A program made the position numbers and the translations under genes. Under the pieces are notes generated by a model. It was not told the origin of the DNA and made no database searches. It saw nothing but the letters and a program-made list of their open reading frames with translations. Shown here in pieces: positions 1 through 9,800 of a DNA stretch of 64,000 bases (within the stretch, counting starts at the first letter, position 1; every line of letters begins with the position of its first letter). The stretch is from Symbiodinium natans (lineage: Eukaryota > Sar > Dinophyceae > Suessiales > Symbiodiniaceae): positions 571,103-635,102 of the forward strand of contig CAJNDS010001046.1 in assembly GCA_905221605.1 (NCBI GenBank), read 5' to 3'.

Positions 1-447
1 AATCCGTTCCCTGACCTTAGCGATGGTGCTACGTGAAAATGGTGAGCTCTCCATCTTCCCCGTGGCAAGCATGAAGGCAGCTTTCTTCCTGTCGGGGATG
101 GCCTCCCGCAGCGCACTGACAAGAATCCTGCGTATGCTAAGTGAATGGCTGTGCTCAATGTCGGAAGCTAATGCCCCACGTGACTTCGGTCGCCACCTCC
201 CCGGGGAGCACAAGCCAAATCCATCCACAAGTTCACGCCGGACCTGTGTGTGCCGACAACGCAAGGCCGGCCCACTGCAACGGGATGTGCGTGGGTCAAA
301 CTCTTGGGGGTCACCAACGTCCTCGCCATCGGGTTGGTCGGAAAGGGGAGCCTCAGGTGCCAGCAGGATGGTCCCTCCTGTTGGGGTGCTATGCGGGGCC
401 TCCAGAAGGGTTCCTCCTGTAGGGGTGCAAACCGAAGGGTCCCTAGA
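1..447 (-). CDS. Continuation of the same retroelement frame, partial at window edge
   Basis: After the TAG at 448 the same minus-strand frame stays open to base 1 (149 codons) and keeps the repeat peptide (TPTGGTLLEAP, TPTGGTILLAP), so the stop sits inside a once continuous protein. The last 50 codons read as a compact charged domain containing SALREAIPDRKKAAFMLATG, which I do not recognise. It is cut by the edge. The continued repeat across the stop argues that the TAG is a mutation or is read through, rather than a natural end. Confidence 0.5.
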
Positions 448-595
448 CTAGAAAGCCAAACCAGGTGCCTCCAGGATGGTCCCTCCTGAAGGGGTGCCAA
501 GGATGGGGCCCGGGGCCTCCAGGATGGTCCCTCCTGAAGCGGTGCTAGAGCCAGGATCAGGTGCCTCCAGGATGGTCCCTCCTGAAGGGGTGTTA
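355..595. repeat. Degenerate ~30-bp coding minisatellite
   Basis: About five imperfect copies built on CCTCCAGGATGGTCCCTCC followed by TGAAGGGGTGC, separated by variable spacers. On the minus strand each copy encodes PSGGTILEAPG or a close variant, so the array is an in-frame peptide repeat of the oxygenase-like protein. The TAG at 448 falls within the array. Confidence 0.8.
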
Positions 596-2127
596 GCAGC
601 GTGGAGTTCATGTTGCTGTAATGCCATCGCCGGCACCGCTTCGGCCTCCCGATCAGCGAGCCCCTCCCCCCCTTGCTGTGGCAGGTGAGCAGATGGGGGA
701 AGGACGAAGCCCAAAGAGAGGAGGTTATCACGCATGAGCGGTGACAGCGAGTGAAGGCGGGTGACTGTGAATCCAACTAAGAGAACTCGATCACCAGTCC
801 ACGCCTCGGTTTGATGGAAGCAGTTGTGAGCCTGGAGCTCCTGCGGAGCCCGGGCCACTGGGAGAAGAACGCCTTTGCGCGGGATGCCGCGAACCATGCG
901 CACGACATGACCGTGGCTGCTTTCCATCCAAACCTGCCCATCTTGGAAAGTGGTCAATGCAAGAAGCAAGTTTGGATAAGGCGCGTTGTGCACGTCTTTG
1001 TGCATAGTACTCTTGACGTTATTGAACACCACAAGAGAACTAAAGGGCTTGTTGGGGAAGGCATCACGCAGGAGCAAGGTGAGGCACTTAAGGGACTGAG
1101 GGAACAGCCGGCAAGAACGGCGCAAACCCGTGACGCCACCCTTAGTGTAGGCTCCGCCGAAGAAGGCCTTGCCGCCACTTTGCTCCGGGGCCGCATCTGC
1201 CACTGCTGCCGGATGCGGTGCTTCGTATTCGAGCAGGCGGGCCAGAGCTTCTCCATCATGTTTCCCAAGCTTACGCGAATCGGACTGCTCTAGCAAGCAT
1301 GTGGCGAACTGTTCAGCCGGATGGCCGACGTCGTCTGTAGCGCGCCCAGACATCTGCCAATCACATGCCATCTGCACCACATGTTCACAGAAGGCCAACG
1401 GAAGAGGTGTGTCCGTTTTCCAACTTCCATCGTGCGCTATGCCGGCGCCACCATGATGCAAATGCTCGCACCGGCCAATTGGCCCTACATAGGACCCTGT
1501 TGCATCGAACTGCGGCCATCTGAGCTGCGCCTCAGGGCCTGCTAAATTGGTTGCCAGCCTCGTGGGGTGAGGGAGATCGCCCCCGAAAGTGCACATGTGT
1601 ACTGCCCATGTTGCCGCATGTTCATCACCTTCCACAAATGCACGAAGCTCATCAAGTTGCCAAATGCTAGCTGGTCTTTGACCCGAATGTAAAGCACCCA
1701 GATCTTCTGGATGGACGAGTAGCCAACCCATGCCCGATTTGATTGCCGCTTTGATTACGTTGAAAGACTGCCGCAAGTAAAAATTTTCTCGATCAACAGC
1801 GGCACGCGACCTCTCTGCCAACCAAGGAAAACCAAAAGGATAAGTGTGCGACCTGGAAGGACCAGGCCCATGCCGCCCTGTCCTGCGGCGCTCTCTTGCA
1901 CGACTGAACGTCTTGCAAGGCGGCGAAAGCAAAACAATATCCCATGAATGTTCATGAATCTCGGTGAAAATGCGATCCCATGCCTCTGGTTTAAACCATG
2001 CATCATCATCGCAATCAAGCAGGAAGCCAACCTTAAGCTCGCTCCCTGTCCTCTGTGCTGCATTCTTAAAACACACATGCATCTGCTCGTTTGCGCCGTG
2101 ACTGCCGAAGCCCACCAAGACCCTGAG
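448..2127 (-). pseudogene. Methyltransferase-like plus TET/JBP-like 2OG-oxygenase-like region
   Basis: In frame with the Gag region across one TGA; there is no ATG at the start, so it depends on readthrough or is a broken polyprotein. The first third has a Rossmann-like start (LVGFGSHG), then DIVLLSPPCKTFSRA, which resembles C5-methyltransferase motif IV with its catalytic Cys, then LLVHPEDLG in the place of motif VI. The last third has HKDVHN followed about 60 residues later by CFHQTEAWTGDRVLLVGF. That is the HxD...H...R pattern of 2OG-Fe(II) oxygenases of the TET/JBP type. The C-terminus ends in copies of GGTILEAP encoded by a minisatellite. Assignments rest on motif spacing only; a structure prediction would settle them. 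Confidence 0.5.
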
Positions 2128-3501
2128 TCAGTGCTTCGGAGCATCCGTTGTCTTGCCAGAGTGATGCTGTTGCCAATGTTGCCACGTAGGATGTGGCCCG
2201 TGGCATCCTTTGACCATGCAGCAGTGTACCATGCCGCAGTTTCCATCACATCCTGGCCCGGAGTAGTCAAAGCAGATCCACCTCCCGTCTGGCGTTCGAG
2301 TGGTGGTGACGCTCTCACGCTTCCCTTTGCCAGGACCCTTTGGGTCCTTTCCTTTCTTGTCCTTGCCCTTTTGATCGCCACGTCCTTTGTCATCTCCTTT
2401 GCGCGGTGTGCCTTTGCCCCAGCCAGCTCCTTTTCGCCAGGTGTCCCGGTGCCATTTTCCATCATCGTGCTGGCCATCCCATTGATCACTGCCACGCTTT
2501 CCTCTGTTTTGCAGCGCTATGGGAGCTGTGAAATACTGTTCTTTCAACTGTGCATCATCTGTCACCTCCCGAAGGGTCTCGCGCAAGGGGCGGGAATCAC
2601 GAAAGGCTCTCTTGATCGCTTCTTTCCTCAACTCGTATTCATAGTTGAGGATCACCACCCATGGCGGTTTCAGTGGGATTTGATCCATCTTCCCGCCCTT
2701 TCCGGTGACCGGGACCTGCAGCAAGTACACCCGTTCTCCAAGCAAGTAGTTTGCATATCCCAGCCAAGCATCTGGCCCCATGCCTTGGAAAAAGATCTTG
2801 TTCTTGTACTTGGATGCCAAAAATGTCCACATATTGCCCTCAACTCTCAGCACCGTTCTCAGCTCTTCTGTATGTGAGGGCATTACCCCTTTGTTCTTCT
2901 GTTTGACGATCCTGACATGACCTCCAGTATCCACTGTCGTCTGTATCCCCATGGTCTTCACCTTCTTCTTGGATGTCACTTCAGAAAGGGCACTAGCGGT
3001 GATCTCGCCACTCTCGACCTCCTCAAGCTTTGCAGAGATGTAGTCGTCGGAAGGCTCGAATGCCTCCTCGAGCGTCCCGTGGGCTGCCTCATACGCAACC
3101 CTCATAGCCTGCTTCTCAGTCTGCGTCACTGGTCTGCTGACGCCCAGCATGCGCGCCTCTGCCCTCAACTCCGTTTCCTTGCTTGCGACCTCGCGCGATG
3201 TCTCCCAGGCTGAAACTACTGCTGCAACGACAGCTCTGCTCGCCTGGTCCGTGGCCTCCAACTGGTGATCATCTTTCAAAGCAGTGCGCACTTCGCCCCG
3301 TGTGTCAGCGTATGTCGAGAATCGCATCACTGATTTGAAGTTTTGTCCCAATCGATACTGCAATCCCAAAGGCATTCCGCATTCTTGGAAAATATGCACC
3401 AGATCAGAACTTACCTGCTTATCAAGAAAATCAAGGGCTTGGTCCTGGGTGACCCCTGTTGGCAACTCTGCTGGCCCAGGAGCCGGCGCCGCTCCGGCCA
3501 T
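2128..3501 (-). CDS. Gag-like nucleic-acid-binding protein with CCCH-like zinc motif
   Basis: A 457-residue open frame with a true ATG at 3501; an in-frame stop lies 16 bases upstream of it. The N-terminal 330 residues are mixed charged helices with no family I can name. Residues about 350-400 are a Lys/Gly/Asp-rich basic stretch (repeated KGK and GKG), typical of retroelement nucleocapsids. The last 50 residues carry a Cys/His cluster (CFDYSGPGCDGNCG, then CCMVKGCHG) that looks like a CCCH-type zinc knuckle. It ends at a TGA, after which the same frame continues into the methyltransferase-like domain. A Gag role in RNA packaging is inferred from the basic tail, the zinc motif and the position. 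Confidence 0.6.
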   Translation of the reverse strand: MAGAAPAPGPAELPTGVTQDQALDFLDKQVSSDLVHIFQECGMPLGLQYRLGQNFKSVMRFSTYADTRGEVRTALKDDHQLEATDQASRAVVAAVVSAWETSREVASKETELRAEARMLGVSRPVTQTEKQAMRVAYEAAHGTLEEAFEPSDDYISAKLEEVESGEITASALSEVTSKKKVKTMGIQTTVDTGGHVRIVKQKNKGVMPSHTEELRTVLRVEGNMWTFLASKYKNKIFFQGMGPDAWLGYANYLLGERVYLLQVPVTGKGGKMDQIPLKPPWVVILNYEYELRKEAIKRAFRDSRPLRETLREVTDDAQLKEQYFTAPIALQNRGKRGSDQWDGQHDDGKWHRDTWRKGAGWGKGTPRKGDDKGRGDQKGKDKKGKDPKGPGKGKRESVTTTRTPDGRWICFDYSGPGCDGNCGMVHCCMVKGCHGPHPTWQHWQQHHSGKTTDAPKH

Positions 3502-3842
3502 TGCACCAGGTGCTTCTCAGCACAGCGTCCCCGCACCTCAGCACATGCACAGTGGACCTATGAAAGAAGCAGAAAATCCCGGAAAATTCGAGCCATCAAT
3601 CTGCGTACGAACCTCACAAGTGCACCTCCAACAGTGATCGCAACCCCGTTGCAGGAGGTCAGGCACTACAAGCTCGTCTAGATGCTGTCCCCTCCCCAGC
3701 AATCTCACTCTTTAATGCGTGCTCTCCTTCCGGCACGTCTTGCTCCAATCGAGCACTGCGCTCTGCTGCCTCCTGCAGAGCTTCCTACCAAGAATCCAAG
3801 TGTCAGGCGCCTCCAGCCCAAGGTGCAAATCAGAGATCCTGA
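3502..3842. other. Intergenic junction between two retroelements
   Basis: No convincing gene. The right half (about 3780-3920) is a loose Pro/Ser-coding repeat of CCTCCAGCC-like units that leads into the Copia-1 frame. The left half is upstream sequence of the minus-strand Gag ORF. No LTR ends or target duplications were found here. Confidence 0.4.
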
Positions 3843-6800
3843 TCATGCCCAGAGCCTCCAGCCAAGGGCCCGAGCCCAAGGCCTCCACCGAAAGGCTCTG
3901 GCTCAAGAGCCTCCTGCTCACCCTCAACAGCGTCCTCCGAGCCACTAGTTGAAGACTCTTCGCCTATCTCCACCCGCGGCTTGCACAGCTTACACATCGC
4001 GTCAGCAATGCCCTCTCCAAGGTGGAAAACTGGAATGGTCTCGAGGCACCTCTCTCTAGGAATATGGCTCATTGATAGTGGAGCCACCTGCCACGTGTTG
4101 TCAGAGAGTGCGTTGGGTTTTTACGAAGTCGTCAAGGAGCATTCGGGACCTCTTCCTGTGCTCATGAGTGCTAGCGATACGCCCATGGAATGTGTCAAGT
4201 TGGTTGACATTCGGGTGAAGTTTGGGAAGTTGGGGCCCGTAGTGCTTCAACAGGTCTTGGTTTGCAAGATTGGTTTCAACGTAGTCAGTTCTTGGCAAGC
4301 ATCCCTTTCGGGATGGAGTACCTGGCTCACCTCAGAGCCTGGAGCAAGCTGCTTGGTGAAGCAGACGGAACGAGGTTCCTCGATGTGGGTGCCTTTGGTT
4401 CGTGAAGCCAGGAGCTGGTGGGCGTTGGTTAAGGAGATTGGCCCTACCAAGGCAAAGCCGAAAGGAAGAAGAAGCAAAGGGGGCTCACCCAAGCCGGGGT
4501 GGAGCCCGAACGACGACGCGATGGAAGTGGATAAGGTGCAGAAGAAGGCACCGCCCAACGTAGGAAGAGCATTGGAGGTGACACCTTTTAAGTTTTTGCT
4601 GCGAGCATTTTCAGTGAAGCAACATGTGGGGGAACACGAGCTGCATGAGCATGTTTTACAGGAGCGTTTGAGTGGATGTGAGCATGCTGCAGTTGCAAAA
4701 GTAGGAGTAGACCTGGAAACCCCACCCTCTGCATGTTGTGCTGAAGCTTTATGTTCCGCCGCAGCTGTTTTGCTTAAGTCTGCAAGCAACACGTCTTTGG
4801 AGAAGCAAACCAGTAGGGACACACGCTGTGGAGACAAGGGTTTTGAGTGCGTAGGGGTAGGGCCTGTGCCGCTCCAGCCTCAGAGTGTTTGCATTAGGAG
4901 TAGGAGTGTCTTGCGTGTAGGACGTAGGAGTGACTTGCACCCCAGCGCTTGTGTGCCTGAGTGTTTGTTGGGACAGAGTGAAGAGAGGAAGTGTGCCTTT
5001 CGGAGCTTGCGTTGGCCAGGAGTGTTTCTGAAAGCATTGCTGGTGTTGTGTGCTCTAGGAGTGTTTTGCTCAAAGCCTGGAGCCTTTGTAAGGGACCTTG
5101 GAAAGGATGGAGCTTCCGGAAGCCTCGCCTCCGCTCTGTCTTGTGAACTCCCAAAGTGGGAGTGTGGCCCAGGTGGAAGCCTTTTCGACGAGCATGATTG
5201 CTCGTCTTGCGCACCGTTTCGAGGAGGAAGGTCAGCTGTCTCTTTCGAGGCAGCTTCTCCAAAACATCGACCTTTTTACCTCGACCCCTGGCTCGGTCGA
5301 ACGGCTGTTGGGGATTCCAGCCTGCCTTGGGGAGTTGGAGACACAGGAGTTGGTGATCAATACAAGCGGCATTCCGGTGAAGCAACCTATGCTCATTGCC
5401 GAGCTGCGAGCCATTGCTGCTCCGACGGTGGACCAGTCGGTTTTGACGGACACCCTCGTCGAGGAGCACGACCGTCGTGCAGAGTATGCAAGGTATGGCT
5501 ATGTTTTGACCACCATGGGGGTGGTAGTTGCCGATGTGAGTGCTACCATCCGCCAACCGCACCTTCCATGCGAGCAAAGGGGGTACTGGCGCAACAATCA
5601 GGTTGGCATCCAGCTCACCTTGAAGAAATTCCTTCTGTACCTGGAGGCGATTCGAGAGTTGCGGTGCCATCCTGCTCAATACCAGTTGTTCGAGGCAGGG
5701 CTAGCAAGCATTCTGCCAAACGAGCTCAAGGTCGAGCGTGTGCCGGCTGCCGACTTGAGAGCGCTTTTGGCGGACGTGCTCGTCCAGAGCAACCGCCGGG
5801 TGACTTTGGCTGCTCAACCGCCAACTATAATACCGGATGTTGCACCATCCGCGTCGGGTGGCACGGCACCGCCTCTTCACAAAAGTGCCCCAGCTCCACC
5901 TCCTTCGGGGTGGGCTTTGCTCAACCAAGCGCGTGCAAAAGCCGAGGCAATGATTCGATTGCATGCCGACATGAAGAGAGCTGCAACAGCCGAGGTGGCT
6001 CCATCATCGTCGACGGGCCCCGCTTTTCCACCAGGGCCTCCGGCTTTCTTGCCGTTCAGCCCTCCTTCCCCGCTTACGCCGTCCGTCTTTTCCTATGCTC
6101 CATCTTCGGCACCAGGCACGCCTATGGAAGCAGGCATGCCTCTAACTCCGCCTCCTCTACCTCCTCCATCTTGGGCACCAGGCACGCCTATGGAAGCAAG
6201 TCTGCCTATACCTCCGCCTCCTCTACCTCCTCCATCGACACCGCACCCAGATACATTGAGGGAGCTTGCGGGCGAGGTTCCAATGGAGGTCGAGACGCCG
6301 ATGACGCCCGTGGAGGCATTCGGTGCCCCTGGGACCCCTATGGACGTGAGTTCCGAGGTCCCAATGGAGCCAATGGTCGGTGGCATTGGAAGTCCGGGGA
6401 GCGCTTCTCCTTTGACCCCGCCGGCAGAGACGAGTATGGTGGTTCCAAACCCACCTATGGACAATTCGGATGTGGGAGACTCTGGCTCCGAGATGGATTG
6501 ATATGCTTGGGTATGGGCCCTGAGGGCCTAAAAGCCGGGCATGAGTTGCTCCGATCTTCGCCGCAATGCACAAAATTGGTAGGAGTAGGTCTGAAAGCCC
6601 TGCTGTTTGCAGTAGGAGACTGGCTGTGTGCATTAGGAGGTAGGGTAGGAGCGTTTGAGTGCTTGGTAGGTGACTGTGAGTGCAGCCTGCCTGCCGCGAA
6701 TGGGTCTGCACACTGTCCCTCTGTGCCCAGGTCTTCATGGAAAGGAAGCAGTGCCTTGGCTTTAGGGTTGGTTCTGGGTTTGGTTTTCAGAGGTTGGCTG

Positions 6801-9800
6801 CGTAGGTGCGTGAAGCTTTTGAGTGTGCGCCGTAGGAGTAGGTTGAAGTTTGTGCGTGTAACTTTGGTAGGACGTGTGCCACGTAGGTCTTGGAGTGTTG
6901 TGCGCCGCCTGTTGTTTTTGCGTGGCGTGCTTGCTTGTGAGTTGAAAGCTGAGCCTACGGGCGAGGAAGCAAAAGGGCCAATGATGAAACGTTGGCGTGC
7001 CTTTAAGAAGTGGGCCTTGTGTGGGCTTCGGTCCCTGCGGGGGTCCGAGCAAAAGAAGGCCGTGGCACGTTCTGAGGCCCTGCGTATGCTTGCTGGTTTG
7101 CCGACCCCGGTTGTTGTGAATTCGGAGTCGGAGGAAGAGTTGATTCCTGATCCGTTGGAAGCTGAACTTGCGAAACCCAGCGGAAGTGAACCCCCTAGGC
7201 CCTCCGATGTTCGAAAGAAACCCCGTGTGGAGAATGTTCCCTCAGGTGAACCGGGTGCCCTGAGTTCCCCGGAGGTGGTGAGCGATGCTCTGGATCCTGA
7301 GGTTCCGGTCTATTTGACCTCGGAGCGGCTGAAGGCGCACCGAAATAAGGGCCACCAACCTTATCTTAGTTGCTGTGACACATGTCAAAGCGCTAGAGGG
7401 AGAGTGCCGGCTCGTAGGAAGCACATGAAACACCACCACGGACCCGGAGAGTTGCAAGTCGACTTTGGATTTTTCGGAAAGAATGTTCGTTTCCTTCTCA
7501 TGGTTCATGTGGTGTCGGGGTACATACATACCGTGGTCTTAGGACCTGAGGATGAAGTGCCCGCTGTATCGGTTTGCAAAGCCTTTACGGAAATGGGATT
7601 GAGTGGATTGGACATTGTTGTCCACGGGGACCAAGAAAATCTCCTCGAGAGTGTTTTCCGCAATGCAGCGAAACACCGGACATTCGGGGGGAGGTCAATG
7701 CACTGGGTCCCGTTCGCGATAAACAGACCTCAAGCGAAGGGCATCGTTGAACGCCATGTTTGCCTTGTGAAAGAAGCGTTCTGGTCTGTTTGGCTGGGCT
7801 TAGAAGAGCGTGTAGGTGAAAAGTTGCCTCTAGGGAGCCATCTGTTTGTTGAGGCCATGAGGTACTCTGTGAGGATGCATAACTTGTTTCATGTGTCCAA
7901 GGAACACAGCACGCCGTTGGAGAGACTGCGTGGGTCGACAGTTCAGCCAGTGAAGAGCTGTGAGTTTGGGGTTGTGGGTTTTGGGAAGCCTCAGAAGGAC
8001 TACCCAGAGCACCGCGGAAAGCGCTTGGTGAGGGCACTCTATGTAGGACCTCACGGTGCTAATGGATCCGGGATTCGGGTCTTTGTTCCAATAGGTATTG
8101 GAAAGCCCCCTCGTTTGGAAATCTTCAGCTCTTTTCGTGCCAAAGATCCAGTGGAGTTTGACAAAGCTGCTTTGCGTGACCTTCGAGGTAATAAGGAAGA
8201 CCCTGAAAGACCCATCAAGTTCGATGTTCCAATCGATGGTCCGAGTCCGCCGCTTGATTCCCCAAATCTCCCTGAAGGAAGTCTTGAGTTTCCTGTTGAA
8301 CGCACCGAACCACCTGCTCTTGAGGGCCCTGAAGCAATGGAAGAAGAAGGAGAGTTGGATGGGTATTCTCCGGATTTTTCGGACGTGCCTGAAGAAACAG
8401 GCATGGAGGTTGAGCCTCCCGGAGGCGTAGGTCTTGAGGACCTCGACGCCCCTATGGATCCAGGAGAAGACGATGCCATGGAAGAGGGCCTGACGTGGCT
8501 CTATGAGCATGGCCTTAGGCAACTCTTTGATGGGCCTGACTTGAGAGTAACGACAAAAATCCGTAAGGGAGATAATGTCAAAGAGTGGTTCCGTATGAAG
8601 TTTGGTGGAAAGAAGATTTGGGTCCATGTCCCGGACAATGCGGTTTGCGAAGTTTCTGGCAAGGTTTTGCCTCGTAAGCATCTTGAAGAAGGTATGAGAC
8701 TCGAGCTCTCAGAACTTGATGCTTTTGGTGTAGCTACGATTATAGGAGAAGCTGAGGCCCGTAAACGAGCTACACGGAGAATCCATACGACTAGGTGGGT
8801 TCTGACTTCGAAACCGTCGGCCACGAACCCTGAACGAGTTCGTGCTCGTCTTGTTGTGAGAGACTATGCATTTGGATCCAATCCTCTAGCTGATGGGATA
8901 TATTCCCCCACCACGTCTTTGGAAGCCTTGAGGGGTGTCCTTGCTATTCATGCTGTCAGAGGTGGCACCTTGTTGTCAGCAGATGTGAGCGTTGCCTTCA
9001 TGCAAGCGCCTGTGCAGGGAGTAGAGTGTATCCGGTTTCCGAATGGGATGTATGATGAGGAGAACAAGCCGCTGTTTGCGCAGCTACACAAAGCCATGAA
9101 TGGCTTGAGAGTAGGACCACTGAGCTGGTACCTAGAGTTTACAAGCACGCTGCGTAAGCAGTTTGGGTTTGGTGAGACTGCCGACCCTACTGTGCATCAC
9201 CGGCTTGAGAAGGATGGTGCGCTGACCTTGGTGTTAGTGTATGTTGACGATCTCATCATCTTTTCCCAGAATCCGCCAGTTGCCAAGGATCTGTACGCTA
9301 AGCTAGCGAAGATCTATAAAATGAAGCAGACAGGGCTTCTAGAACCTGGCAAGACTGGGCAGCTCGAGTTCTTGGGTCGAGTGATCGCCCGAACCACTGA
9401 GCACGGGCCTGTGTTCTTTGGCCTGAAGCCGGGGTACTTGAAGTCGCTTGGAGAAGAGTTTGGCATTAGCGGAAAAGGTGTGAAACCAGTGCTGGGAAAC
9501 CTCGAGAGGGAGTACCGGAAGAAGGAGGCTGGAACACCTATCAGCACTGAGGCGTATGAACGCTATAGACGTGTGCTTGGTAAGTTGATGTGGGCAAGCC
9601 TGACGTTGCCGCATTTGTCCTACCCGGTAGGATTTCTGGGCCGGTATCAGAGTGACCCAGATAGCCAGGCAGAAGCTTGCTTGAGACGCGTGGTTCGCTG
9701 GGTGATGGCTTTGCCTGAGTACCTTCAGCGATTTTCGGCAGAAGCGTTGGAGTATCCTTGCTGCGCTTCGGAAACCAGGCTCTCTGGCTTTGTGGATGCG

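Larger units (their letters stand above)
1..3501 (-). mobile_element. Retroelement fragment with Gag, MTase-like and 2OG-oxygenase-like domains
   Basis: One minus-strand reading frame runs from an ATG at 3501 to position 1, interrupted only by a TGA (2128-2130) and a TAG (448-450). In order it holds a Gag-like region, a Cys/His zinc motif, a methyltransferase-like domain, a 2OG-Fe(II) oxygenase-like domain, a Pro/Gly repeat linker and a further unknown domain cut by the window edge. No RT or integrase is visible, so the class (LTR, DIRS-like or other) cannot be decided. Retroelement-borne cytosine methyltransferases are known in dinoflagellates (established knowledge); placing this element among them is inference. 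Confidence 0.6.

Noticed and set aside
1948-2877. 309-codon plus-strand ORF
   Set aside because: Antisense to the Gag/MTase frame; no family features and no support from context.
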